Assembly: GCF_033568475.1 (NCBI RefSeq)
Contig: NC_133123.1
Location: forward strand, 61,883,522 to 61,947,521
Source: Henckelia pumila
Lineage: Eukaryota; Streptophyta; Magnoliopsida; Lamiales; Gesneriaceae
DNA: 64,000 nucleotides
Reading direction: 5' to 3'
Part shown: piece after piece, positions 25,417-36,426 of the stretch
Layout of the letters: every line of letters starts with the position of its first letter
Numbering within the stretch: the first letter of the stretch is position 1
Notes under the pieces: model-generated
What the model was told of the DNA's origin: nothing
What the model saw: the letters and a program-made list of their open reading frames with translations, nothing else
Database searches by the model: none
Position numbers and translations under genes: made by a program

Positions 25417-26055
25417 TCAATGATTCAGTTTCCTTTTCTTACTGGTTGGTTGAGACCAATTGATATTTGTTATAGCCGAATCAGGTTGATGAACAAAAGC
25501 TTGGAGATCATCAATTAATTGGTCGTCATTCGAAGCAGAGATGAGCATCCTTCGCGAATTTTCTGAAATGAAATTTTGTTCCACAGCTACATCAAGAAAA
25601 GTCAACAAACCATCATAATAGTTATTGATATTCAACAAGCCAACAGGTTTATTATGAATATTAAGTTGTGCCCAAGAAACAACATGAAAAATTTCTTCTA
25701 AAGTACCAAAACCACCTGGTAAGGCAATAAAAGCATCAGAATTATCTATCATTTTAGTTATTTTCTCGTACATTGATGAAACTTTCAACTCTTTCCCAAC
25801 CGTAACACCTGTAATATTTCCTTCAGCTAAAGCTGTAGGAATAATACCCAAAACCTTACTACCTCCAAGATGAGCTGCTGTTGAAATAGATCCCATTAAC
25901 CCAATATTGCCTCCTCCGTATACCAAGTGAATTTTTCTTTCTGCTAACTTTTTTCCAAGATTAATTGCTGCATCAACAAATATTTCACTCTTTCCAGTAT
26001 TGGAACCACAAAATACACAAATATTTTTCAATTTTTGTGAAGCAGATCCTGCCAT
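25417..26055 (-). CDS. LOG-like: LOG-type cytokinin riboside 5'-monophosphate phosphoribohydrolase, retrotransposon-borne copy 1
   Basis: 212 residues, about the usual size of plant LOG enzymes, which release active cytokinin bases from their ribotides in cytosol and nucleus. Visible motifs: CGSNTG (16-21), VYGGGNIGLMG (45-55), VLGIIP (68-73), the signature PGGFGTLEE (113-121) and KPVGLLN (136-142). The tail has basic SKKRK (205-209), a possible nuclear signal. Oddity: the helix before PGG reads MYEKITKM (95-102), with Lys98 where the family has a catalytic Arg (MxxRK). The ORF is intronless, whereas plant LOG genes normally have several introns, so a cDNA origin is likely. It lies in sense orientation between the cysteine-rich ORF and the 3' LTR. 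The ATG follows a run of ten A and a splice-acceptor-like TTTTTGCAG. Confidence 0.9.
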   Translation of the reverse strand: MAGSASQKLKNICVFCGSNTGKSEIFVDAAINLGKKLAERKIHLVYGGGNIGLMGSISTAAHLGGSKVLGIIPTALAEGNITGVTVGKELKVSSMYEKITKMIDNSDAFIALPGGFGTLEEIFHVVSWAQLNIHNKPVGLLNINNYYDGLLTFLDVAVEQNFISENSRRMLISASNDDQLIDDLQAFVHQPDSAITNINWSQPTSKKRKLNH

Positions 26056-26077
26056 GTTTTTTTTTTAATTTTCTTTT

Positions 26078-26269
26078 CTGCAAAAATATAGAGATAGTTG
26101 AGTGATTTTATAAGGAAAACAAGGAATACGACAGAAATAGGAATACAGGTGTGAACATAATAACGAAAACAATAAAAATAATAATATATAATAATGACAT
26201 GCATGCGTATATACAGCGATTGTGGCTCACAGTGTTCCTTCAATATTTATGAGTCGAGGGTTGGCTTAC
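26078..26269 (-). other. Candidate 192-bp intron upstream of LOG (unit 2)
   Basis: On the minus strand a donor GATG|GTAAGCC at 26269 and an acceptor TATTTTTGCAG at 26078 frame an AT-rich 192-bp segment, good plant splice consensus at both ends. Identical sites occur in units 3 and 4. Splicing would bring the cysteine-rich ORF close to the LOG start, but in a different frame from LOG. Sites are seen; use is inferred. Confidence 0.45.
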
Positions 26270-26357
26270 CATCCAATTTTCTTATAAATTGGCAAATAGG
26301 GTCTTTTTTAGTCAGATTCCCAAGACCATTACCATGACGCTGTGCTTGGAATAGTTT

Positions 26358-26801
26358 TCATAAATGGAGAAGTTGACCTTGCACATCTCCACTAGAATGC
26401 GTCTCAAGAGTCAATGAGATATCATCTAATGACTCTTTACTCAGCCCATTCTTAATGAAATCAATTTTATCTTCTCTATTTGTGGAAACATATCCCAAAG
26501 ATCTGCATCGTCTATCACAAGTCCATCTGGCACATTTATGACAAACATCTAACCTCTTGGCCCTCCTTTTCTTCGTATAGGTGCTTTTTCCTAGTCCAGA
26601 CATATTTGGAACAAGTAAGAATTTTGGAACTTCACCACCCAATCGAACTTTGGCCGGCTTCAATTATAAGACGAATATCCTCCGAAATTCCTTTTTGCAT
26701 AAGCATTCTCAATCATTCACATCTACCTTCATAAATCATTCTCAGAACTTTTTTAGAAACAATGGAAAATATTTACCATGTTCTTTGATAGCTTCATCCA
26801 T
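26358..26801 (-). pseudogene. Cysteine-rich nucleic-acid-binding-like ORF, broken (unit 2)
   Basis: This is the unit 2 copy of the ORF described at 36404. It keeps the basic stretch and C-x2-C-x4-C-x3-C cluster (VCHKCARWTCDRRC), with Thr-Lys in place of Ala-Asn just before the basic run. It is damaged in two places: a 2-bp deletion in the upstream part near 26760, and a Trp-to-stop change that ends the frame at 26358, where units 3 and 4 read on. Confidence 0.7.
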
Positions 26802-26948
26802 TTTGAAAATAAAGAATATTTTTTTTTTCAATTATTTTGGGAAATTGAAATAAAACCGACTAAAAGAAGTCACGGAGTACCGTTATCCGCCACTTAACCG
26901 GGAAGTGAACTCAATTCTGCAAAAATAAAATGAAAAAATAAGTAACAA

Positions 26949-28680
26949 TTAATTTGGATCATATAAAGGCATAAACTCATCATTAAGAATTTCATTTTCT
27001 AAAAATGGTTTAAGTCTTTGTCCATTAACTTTAAACACATTATTATTTTTAGGATTTTCAACATCAACAACACCATGAGGATAAACATTTTTTACAACAT
27101 ATGGACCTGTCCATCGTGATCTAAGTTTTCCTGGAAACAAATGAAAGCGAGAATTATAAAGTAAAACTTTTTGTCCAATTTCAAACGATTTTCTCATAAT
27201 ATTTTTATCATGAAAGACTTTTGTTTTATCTTTATAAATCTTTGCATTTTCATATGCATCATTTCTTAATTCTTCTAGTTCATTTAGTTGCAATTTTCTT
27301 AATTTAGATGCATCATCTAAATTAGTATTAAATTCTTTAATAGCCCAATAAGCTTTATGTTCAATTTCAACAGGTAGATGACAATGCTTACCAAAAACTA
27401 ATCTATATGGTGACATCCCCAATGATGTTTTAAATGCAGTTCTATATGCCCATAATGCATCACTTAATCTTAAAGACCAATGTTTTCGATTTGGATTAAC
27501 AGTTTTTTTCCAAAATTTGTTTTATTTCTTTATTTGCAAGTTCAACCTGACCATTCGTTTGAGGGTGATATGGAGTAGAAACTTTATGTGTAATACCATA
27601 TTTTCTTAACAACGAAGAAAATGATTTATTTATAAAATGACTTCCCCCATCACTGATTATAGCTCTAGATATTCCAAATCGACTAAAAATATTTTTTTTC
27701 AAAAATTTTATCACAACTTTATGATCATTAGTTCTACATGCAATCGCTTCAATCCATTTTGAAACATAATCGATAGCTACTAAAATATAAGTAAATCCAA
27801 GAGATAATGGGAATGGACCCATAAAATCTATTCCCCAACTGTCAAATATTTCAATAATCATGATTGGATTTAAAGGCATCATGTTTCGTTTTGAAATTGA
27901 ACCCATTTTGTGACAATTTTCACAAGATTTGCAAAATGAATGCGTATCTTTGAATAAAAAAGGCCAATAAAATCCACATTGAAAGATTTTTGCAGCTGTT
28001 TTTTTTGACGAAAAATGACCTCCACATGCCTCAGAATGACAAAATTTAATAACACTACTTACCTCATTGTCGGGTATGCAACGTCGAAAAATTTGATCAG
28101 GACAATACTTAAACAAATAAGGATCATCCCAATAAAAATTTTTGACCTCTTTCAAGAATTTATTTTTATCTTGTGAACTCCAATGAGAAGGCATTTTATT
28201 TGTCACAAGAAAATTTACAATATTAGCAAACCAAGATATAGTAGTAGCATAGAATAGTTGATCATCCGGAAAATTTTCATTTATTGGTATTTCATTTTGA
28301 GACGATTCAAAAATTATTCTTGATAAATGATCGGCTACTACATTTTCTTTTCCTTTTTTATCTTTTATTACAAGATCAAATTCTTGTAACAACAACATCC
28401 ATCTTATTAATCTCGGCTTAGCAACTTGTTTATTTGATAAATATTTTATGGCAGAATTATCAGTATAAACAATAGTAGTAGAACCAATTAAATAGGATCG
28501 AAATTTATCTAATGCAAACACTACTGAAAGTAATTCTTTTCCAGTTGTTGAATAATTGATTTGAGCACTATTTAAGGTTCTACTAGCATAGTAGATCACA
28601 TGAGGTTTACCTTCTTTTCTTCGTCCTAACACGGCTCCTACAACATAATCACTTGCATCACACATTAATTCAAATGGTAA
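26949..28680 (-). pseudogene. pol: Unit 2 RNase H and integrase
   Basis: In order: RNase H ([37 protein letters not shown]), the HHCC zinc domain ([17 protein letters not shown]), and the integrase core with its three acidic residues ([30 protein letters not shown]). Then comes a C-terminal part ending FMPLYDPN at 26949. One extra T near 27505 shifts the frame between core and C-terminal part, and one extra base near 28684 separates RNase H from RT. It is otherwise the best preserved pol of the array. No chromodomain is seen. Confidence 0.9.
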
Positions 28681-29584
28681 AGACCAAATCAGGAGGTTGT
28701 AAAATAGGTGATGTAGTTAAAAGATTAATTATCTTTTTAAAAGAAGTTTCACATTCTTGAGTCCATTCAAACTGTGCATCTTTTGTTAAAAGATTTGAAA
28801 TTGGTTTCGATATTATGCTAAATTTTTTTATGAATCTTCTATAAAATCCCGCATGTCCCAAAAATGATCGAATTTCTTTAATCGTGTTTGGTGATGGTAA
28901 ATTAGCAATAACATCAACCTTAGCTTTATCAACTTCAATTCCTTTTTCAGATATGACATGCCCTAACACAATTCCGGATTTAACCATGTAGTGACATTTT
29001 TCCCAATTTAAAACAAGATTTTTTTCTTCACATCTTTTTAAAACTTCTTCCAAATTTTTAAAACAGTTTTCAAATGAGTTTCCAAAAACAGTTATATCAT
29101 TCATAAAAACTTCCACAAATTCTTCAATCATGTCACTAAAAATACTTAGCATGCATCTTTGAAAAGTTGCCGGAGCATTACATAAACCAAATGGCATTCT
29201 TTTAAATGCAAAAGTTCCAAAAGGACAAGTGAAAGTAGTTTTTTCTTGATCTTCTAATGATATTGGTATTTGATAATACCCCGAATACCCATCAAGAAAA
29301 CAATAAAAAGGATTACCTGCCACTTTCTCTAAAATTTGATCTAAAAATGGTAACGGAAAGTGATTTTTTCTAGTTGCATCATTTAATTTTCTATAATCAA
29401 TGCACATACGCCAACTAGATGGAATCCTAGCTTGTAATAATTCTCCCTTTTCATTTTGTATAACAGTGATGCCTGATTTTTTTGGTACTACTTGTGTTGG
29501 ACTTACCCATTTACTATCCGAGATTGGATAAATAATTCCGGCATCTAATAATTTTAACACTTCAGTTTTAACAACTTCTTTCAT
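28670..29584 (-). pseudogene. pol: Unit 2 reverse transcriptase
   Basis: It holds a near full-length RT domain: SWRMCIDYRKLNDATRK, FLDGYSGYYQIPI, MPFGLCNAPATFQRCM, then the YxDD-equivalent FMNDITVF, and the connection to RNase H (IRSFLGHAGFYRRFIKKF). The first catalytic Asp of the YxDD pair is Asn (AAT), predicted to be inactivating. The open frame is 304 codons, closed by frameshifts at both ends. Confidence 0.92.
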
Positions 29585-29592
29585 GTGTGGAT

Positions 29593-30455
29593 TTAATCTT
29601 CTTTGAGGTTGTTGATATTTTTAGCATTTTCTTCCAAGTGAATTCTATGCGTACAGATTAAAGGATTTATACCTTTTATATCTTGCAAAGTCCATCCAAT
29701 TGCATTTTTATGCTTTTTAAGTAATATTATTAAATCTTCTTCTTGTTTTGGTAAGAGGGTAGAAGATATTACAATAGGATATGTTTGATTTTCACCAAGA
29801 AAAGCATATTTTAGTTCATTTGGCAAAGGTTTTAATTCAAGTTTTGGATGATCATCTTCTTTTACTTCTTCAAGTTCATTAATTTCTTCAAATAACTTTG
29901 ATTTAAAAACACTTTCCACTAAATAAACTTTAGATTGTTGATTTAAGTTTTCTTGGTTTATATTTTCTTCCACAATTATTTCTATTGCATTATCATCTTC
30001 ATCTTCATTAATAATTGGTTGTTTACATAAGTTGAACACATTAAGTTCTAAATTCATATTTCCAAAAGATAATTTCATTATTCCATTTCGACAATTAATT
30101 AAAGCATTTGAAGTTGCTAGAAATGGACGTCCCAATATTACTGGAATTTCATTATGCACTTCTATTGGTTGTGTATCCAAGACAATAAAATCCACATGAT
30201 ATATGAATTTATCGACTTGAACTAACACATCTTTTACGATACCTCAAGGTATTTTGATTGACCTATCAGCTAGTAAAAGAGTGACAGATGTAGGTTTTAA
30301 ATCTCCCAACTTAAGTTTTTCATAAACTGAATAAGGAATTAAATTCACACTTGCTCCCAAAGCTAACAAAGCTTTTTTAATTTTATTTTTCCAATAATGC
30401 ATGAAATTGTTGGACAACCTGGATCTTTATATTTTAAAGTAGAATTATTTTGAAT
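29593..30455 (-). pseudogene. pol: Unit 2 protease and PR-RT linker
   Basis: The protease motif reads ALGASVNLIP, lacking the catalytic Asp. A stop (TGA, from CCTCAAGG on the plus strand at about 30241) interrupts it where units 1 and 4 have Arg. The remaining frame 29593-30228 keeps ILGRPFLATSNALI and the acidic linker. It ends at the 1-bp deletion frameshift before RT. Confidence 0.88.
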
Positions 30456-30469
30456 AATAAAACTTACTT

Positions 30470-32131
30470 GTTCAGTTAAGAATGCTTTCTTCTTTATATT
30501 CAATTATCTTTTCACAGTACATAAATATTTTAAAAACTTTGCATAAGAAGGCACTTGTTTAATAATATCTAATAATGGAATATTTATTTTTACTTGTTTA
30601 AAAACTTCATAAATATCAGAATCATTTTTTTGTTTCTATTTATTAATAACTAATGCATGAGGGAAAGAAACATGTTTATTTGACTCACATATTATTTCAG
30701 ATAATTTATCATCAACTTTCTTAATCTTAGGACTCAAAGTATCATCTTTCTCGAAAGTATCAAGATTTTCATCCTTACTTTTTGAGTTTGACTGATCTTT
30801 GTTTTCATCACTATATGGATCATTAACTATTTTATCACTTCTAAGAGTAATAACAGATTTTACTTGATCAAATTTTTCTTGATTTTGATTTTTAGGATTA
30901 GGTTGTGGTTGAGATGGAAATTTTCCTTTTTCATGAATATTAAGTGCAGATTCAAATTTTGCAAGAGTTTCTTTCAAATCATTCATAGATTGAATGTTTT
31001 GAATATTGATAGACTCTTGTTTTTGAATGTATGCATGAATTTCATTTTCAAAATGTTTTCTTAGAGGTGGGATATAAGGAGCATAACCTTGATGATTTTG
31101 GTTATTTTGAAAAGGTTGTTGTGAAGGTTGTGCATTATTATCGTTCCTCCAACTAAAATTAGGATGATTTCTCCAACCAAGATTATATGTTTGTGAAAAA
31201 GGATCTAATGTTGGTTTTTTAAAATTGTTAACATAATTGGCTTGTTCATGGAGGCATTCTTTAAATGAAGGCAAAGTAGGACAATTTTTTGTAAGATGAT
31301 CATGTGTGTCACATATATGACAAACAATTTCTTGAACACTTTTTAATTGATCACTCTTTTTCATTTCTAATGACTCGATTTTTCTTGCTAAAGATGCAAG
31401 TTTAGCTTGAACATCTACATCATCTTTAAGATGATAAATACCACCCCCATTTATTGAATTATTGGTTTACTTGATGGTTCAATTGAGCCTATATTATCCT
31501 AATTTTGAGCATTTTCTGCTAATGACTCCAAATATTCCATAGCTTCATTTGGGTTTTTATCTTAAAAAGTTCCATTACACATGAATTCAATCATTTGCCT
31601 ATCTTTAGGTATTAAACCTTCATAAAAGTGAGAAACTATCCTCCATATTTCAAAACCATGATGTGGGCATGTATTAAGTAACTCTTTATATCTATCCCAA
31701 CATTGATAAAATATTTCCCCTTGTTTTTGAGAAAAAGTTGTAATTTGTCTTTTAAAAGAGTTTGTTCTATGGGAAGGGAAAAACTTTTTTAGAAATTGTT
31801 GTTGCATTTCTTCCCATGATCTTATTGAACTTGATCTCAAATTTTGCAACCATGTTTTAGCTTTATCTTTTAAAGAAAAAGGGAAAAGCTTTAATCGAAC
31901 AATATCCATGCTACAATTTTGATCATTATAAGTGTTGCAAACCTCCTCAAATTCTCTTAAATGCAAATATGGATTTTCAGAATCTAGGCCATGAAAATTT
32001 GGTAAAATTTGAATGATTTGTGGCTTAAAATTGAAATTAGACGCATCAGGAAGAAAAACTAAACAAGATGGTGTACTAGTTCTTATTGGATTCATATGGT
32101 GCCTAAGTGTTCTTGGTTGTTCATGTTCTTG

Positions 32132-32201
<70 letters not shown>

Positions 32202-32216
32202 TATTATTTATTATTA

Positions 32217-32296
<80 letters not shown>

Positions 32297-32324
32297 CAAC
32301 TTGATTATTAGAATTATCCTCCAT
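30470..32324 (-). pseudogene. gag: Unit 2 gag
   Basis: It starts at ATG 32324. The poly-Asn tract (32132-32296) is interrupted by irregular A/T insertions that break the frame. Capsid-like frame 31562-32095 ends at a Glu-to-stop change (GTF then TAA). The downstream frame 30636-31364 has the zinc knuckle and Pro/Gln-rich linker and is identical to the unit 3 frame 40791-41519. The upstream ATG that opens the long unit 4 gag is followed here by TGA. Confidence 0.9.
32132..32296 (-). repeat. Interrupted (ATT)n tract in unit 2 gag
   Basis: About 165 bp of ATT repeats with irregular TATTATA/TTTATT interruptions around 32195-32225, unlike the pure tracts in units 1 and 3. Confidence 0.95.
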
Positions 32325-32444
32325 GTTTAAAATATTTTCAGATACTCGAACAAGTCTACCACTTTGTTTACGACTTCAAACAATCATACAATTAAAAACA
32401 ACATACTATTTACATAATAACAAAATTAAACTTAATTTATACCT

Positions 32445-32460
32445 CCCCGGCAACGACGCC
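32445..32460 (-). other. Primer binding site beside LTR3
   Basis: Minus strand GGCGTCGTTGCCGGGG, beginning a few bases after the LTR terminus. This kind of PBS (TGGCGCCGTTGCCGGGG-like) is characteristic of Athila-type elements and is thought to pair with tRNA-Asp. Equivalent sites: 42617-42632 (LTR4) and 52771-52786 (LTR5, one substitution). It is absent at LTR2. Confidence 0.75.
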
Positions 32461-32467
32461 AAAAACT

Positions 32468-34152
32468 TGCTACGACTTAAATTGTAATTTACCCAAGTGT
32501 AGGTTGTCTGCAAGTAATATACTCGTGAGTACGAGATCGATCCACGGAGAGGATGCTGTAAGTTTAATTTTAGCAATGATATATTATAGATGAAAATATT
32601 ATTATAAAACTTCAAATACACAAATTATAAAATTGTCAAGGCTTCAAAGGTTCATTGTTGGTTTATTTAAGATTGCTTAACAAAAATAAATTAAAGAAAC
32701 TAAAATAAGAATAAACATAAAAGAACAATTAAATATTTATACAAATATATCATATAATATAGTTCTCACTATATTAATATCAGATTAACCGATAATTAAT
32801 ATATGGTACCCATAATATATATATAAGTGCATAAATATAAATTGACATAAAATTAAATGTTAGATCAAATCACCATATTTCATTTAGAACAACCGGCAGA
32901 GCCACGCTATCGTTTAAATAAAATATATGACTTTTTATGTTAGATGCGATAAAGTAAATGTTAATTGCGGAAATGTAAATGTTAAATGTTAGTTGCGGAA
33001 AGTAAATGTTAATTGCGAAAAGTAAATGTTAGTTGCGGAAAGTAAATGTTAGTTGCGAGAAAGTAAATGTTAGATCAAATCACAATATATTATTTAGAAC
33101 AACTGGCAGAGCCACGCTATTGTCTAAATAATATATATAACTTTATTAAAAATTGATGCATATATTTATAGTATATAATTATTGTAGTATTTATTGTATC
33201 ATATTAGACAACAAATCAAGGTAACCACATTCAAGGTACCAAGTATTTGATGTAAATAGATAACAATAAATCATCCAAATTATACCTACAAATAAAGATC
33301 AATTAGTAAAACAAAATAAAAAATAGAAAAAGAAAGAATATACAAAATATAAAAAATCTTACTTGACCAACAATGAAACCTTTTCACCTTGACATAAAAA
33401 GATTTAGCTTGCCATGAACATGAAACTCAAGAATAAGGATAAAAGAAATTTCATACTTGAACTTGAGAAACTTGCACACTCAAACTTTTATTCTCACACA
33501 CACAATATTTATTTTACAAATGAGGAATTTCTCTACACTCTTGCACACTACAAAGCTTATACAACACATCTATTTATAGGCCAAATGAGAGCAAGGGTCC
33601 AAGACTCATTAAATGTGGAATAGTAAAGTTAGTGGGTGCTTGTCTCCTTGAATGTCAATACATTGACCCAACTTTAATTGACATGTTTGATGCCTTAGAC
33701 TACCGATTTGGCTTCTACACAAAACATATAACACGTAGCCCTTTGTCTGTAGATGTGTTTTGACAACTCATTCACCCCTTTTGGATAAAATATGAAATAC
33801 TTATGATATTTTTACTCCAAGTTGGTTATAGTAAAAGTAAATTTGTCTCCATTTTGATGTTTGATTATTTTGATCATCTTAATGAAGTTTTTGGAATTTC
33901 TTGTCTTCTACAAAGTTGAAGATGCCTCTTTTGTGATTCTACAGGATTTGAGATTACTCCATTATGACTTCTGTAGCTTGAGTAATTTTATTTTTATCAA
34001 ACCTGCGCAAACCGTAAAATACAACATTTTAGTAAAACATTTAAATATAAACACATAACACTAAAATAATACAACTTCATAATTTTAATTAAACTTTAAT
34101 TTTAAAAAACACTTTTTAACATATAAATAATTACAAATTTTAAGTTTGATCA
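32468..34152 (-). repeat. LTR3 (internal)
   Basis: 1,685 bp from TGCTACGAC to GTTTGATCA, followed by the PPT CACCCCCAAACCA. It shares TGCTACGACTT, ATTTACCC and GATGCTG with LTR4, where LTR1 and LTR5 have TGCTACAACTT, ATTCACCC and GATGTTG. Confidence 0.92.
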
Positions 34153-34165
34153 CACCCCCAAACCA

Positions 34166-35573
34166 GATAATTTCTAGTCCCTTAGTAATAAAATTTCATA
34201 AAATCACAAGTTAGATTTTTATTCCTTAATATATATATTCAAATTTGCAAACTTTGAAATTTTAAAACATACTTGTAAGAAGATCATATGTTTATTTATA
34301 AATCTTGATATCAACTAATATATTAATATATAATTGGATGGGGTATACATATATATTTCACACAATATCAAAATATTAAATATATATAATTTATTTATAT
34401 TAATATTTTCTAAAAACTTTGAGAATAATATAATCAAAATGATAATAAAAATCCTTTTCGTAACATGTATATCTTCAGGAATTTTAATGTAAAAGTCTCA
34501 ACTCCATATTCTCTCGGGTTATGATATATATATATATTATATATATAACTGGTTTTCACTCATGGAGCTGGAAGAAAATTATACACTCATTGAAAATGGT
34601 TAATATGTAAAGCAGACAATCAAATAACCTAATATTGAAAATAAGATAGGATAATTTACAAAGAATAAACTCATTTTGTTTTTATTTTGTTTTTATTTTT
34701 TTTCTTTTTTGCTTGGCTGCAAAATTATTTTTACATAACCAAATACCTCCAAGAAACTTTGAAAATGTAACTTATTTTTTTTCAAAGTTTATTTATTTGT
34801 TTATTTTTTATGAGGTAAATCTATTACATTGATAATTATAGTAGAGATATTAATACTCTACATCTTTACAATCAAATTTCAAACAATCTTTGCAGCCAAT
34901 TTTCATATGCACAATTTTTTTTTTTAAAAAATGGGTTTAATCTTGTAATCAACCATTTCTTAATAATCAATAAAAGCTTATAAGTTATTTTCTCAATTCT
35001 CACCTCTCACTCACAAAATTTATGTGAGTAAATATTGCACTTTTACAAATTAATTCCCTCAATTATACATGTTATTATTAATTCAATCAATATCACATTA
35101 ATTATATACTCATAAAAGTTTTAGAAAATATGTTATTTGAAAGCACACAATTATATATTATTTATAACTTATATCCCATCAATTATATATTTTCTATTAA
35201 ATTGATAAAAATAAGAATAAATAAAAATATATACAAAAAGACTTCATTTTCTTAGTACTTTGCAATTTAAATATATACGGAATATTAAAATCTAATCTAT
35301 TGTGATAATATGATAAATAAAAACTAATGCGTGTTAGGAGTTTTTGACTTCTTACTCTGCCATTGAAAAAGGAAAAATATATATTATAATAGAAAAATAT
35401 ATTTTTTTAAATTTTAATTTTTTTTTAAAGATAAACCCTCCCCCAAACCTAAATATGACATTTTTTTTTAATTTTTTTTTAAAAGAAAAATAAAGAGTAC
35501 ATGATGAAAGAGATATCACCTGGAATTTATTGAAGATAAGGAACAAACACAAACAATTTCGTGACATGTTGAA
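34166..35573 (-). other. Unit 3 non-coding 3' region
   Basis: AT-rich counterpart of 24007-25416, with AATAAA (minus strand) at 35526-35531 after LOG and the hAT-like terminus ending at 35365. The 71-codon frame 35352-35567 is low-complexity (Lys/Phe runs) and not a gene. Confidence 0.6.
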
Positions 35574-36212
35574 TCAATGATTCAGTTTCCTTTTCTTACT
35601 GGTTGGTTGAGACCAATTGATATTTGTTATAGCCGAATCAGGTTGATGAACAAAATCTTGGAGATCATCAATTAATTGGTCGTCATTCGAAGCAGAGATG
35701 AGCATCCTTCGCGAATTTTCTGAAATAAAATTTTGTTCCACAGCTACATCAAGAAAAGTCAACAAACCATCATAATAGTTATTGATATTCAACAAGCCAA
35801 CAGGTTTATTATGAATATTAAGTTGTGCCCAAGAAACAACATGAAAAATTTCTTCTAAAGTACCAAAACCACCTGGTAAGGCAATAAAAGCATCAGAATT
35901 ATCTATCATTTTAGTTATTTTCTCGTACATTGATGAAACTTTCAACTCTTCCCCAACCGTAACACCTGTAATATTTTCTTCAGCTAAAGCTTTAGGAATA
36001 ACAACCAAAACCTGACTACCTCCAAGATGAGCTGCTGTTGAAATAGATCCCATTAACCCAATATTGCCTCCTCCGTATACCAAGTGAATTTTTCTTTCTG
36101 CTAACTTTTTTCCAAGATTAATTGCTGCATCAACAAATATTTCACTCTTTCCAGTATTGGAACCACAAAATACACAAATATTTTTCAATTTTTGTGAAGC
36201 AGATCCTGCCAT
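35574..36212 (-). CDS. LOG-like: LOG-type cytokinin-activating enzyme, retrotransposon-borne copy 2
   Basis: 212 residues with the same motifs and Lys98 change as copy 1. It differs from copy 1 at K67Q, G70V, I71V, T74K, G79E, K88E and A186D; six of the seven lie in residues 67-88. VLVVIP replaces the family-like VLGIIP, while Glu88 is closer to the family than the Lys of copy 1. The frame is fully open, sense-oriented in the retroelement, 3' of the cysteine-rich ORF and a candidate intron, with its own AATAAA downstream. Neighbouring gag-pol has several lesions. Confidence 0.9.
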   Translation of the reverse strand: MAGSASQKLKNICVFCGSNTGKSEIFVDAAINLGKKLAERKIHLVYGGGNIGLMGSISTAAHLGGSQVLVVIPKALAEENITGVTVGEELKVSSMYEKITKMIDNSDAFIALPGGFGTLEEIFHVVSWAQLNIHNKPVGLLNINNYYDGLLTFLDVAVEQNFISENSRRMLISASNDDQLIDDLQDFVHQPDSAITNINWSQPTSKKRKLNH

Positions 36213-36234
36213 GTTTTTTTTTTAATTTTCTTTT

Positions 36235-36426
36235 CTGCAAAAATATAGAGATAGTTGAGTGATTTTATAAGGAAAACAAGGAATACGACAGAAATAGGAA
36301 TACAGGTGTGAACATAATAACGAAAACAATAAAAATAATAATATATAATAATGACATGCATGCATATATACAGTGATTGTGGCTCACAGTGTTCCTTCAA
36401 TATTTATGAGTCGAGGGTTGGCTTAC
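36235..36426 (-). other. Candidate intron upstream of LOG (unit 3)
   Basis: Donor GATG|GTAAGCC (36426) and acceptor TTTTTGCAG (36235), 192 bp, equivalent to 26078-26269. The 71-codon frame 36185-36400 lies mostly in this intron and is unlikely to be a separate gene. Confidence 0.45.

Noticed and set aside
26028-26243. 71-codon minus-strand frame MKEHCEPQS.. upstream of LOG in units 2-4
   Set aside because: It lies almost wholly in the candidate intron, is of AT-rich composition (Tyr/Ile/Phe), and ends by overlapping LOG in another frame.
35352-35567. 71-codon frame with Lys/Phe runs (also 45525-45740)
   Set aside because: Low-complexity translation of A/T runs in the LOG 3' flank; unit 2 has no equivalent long frame.
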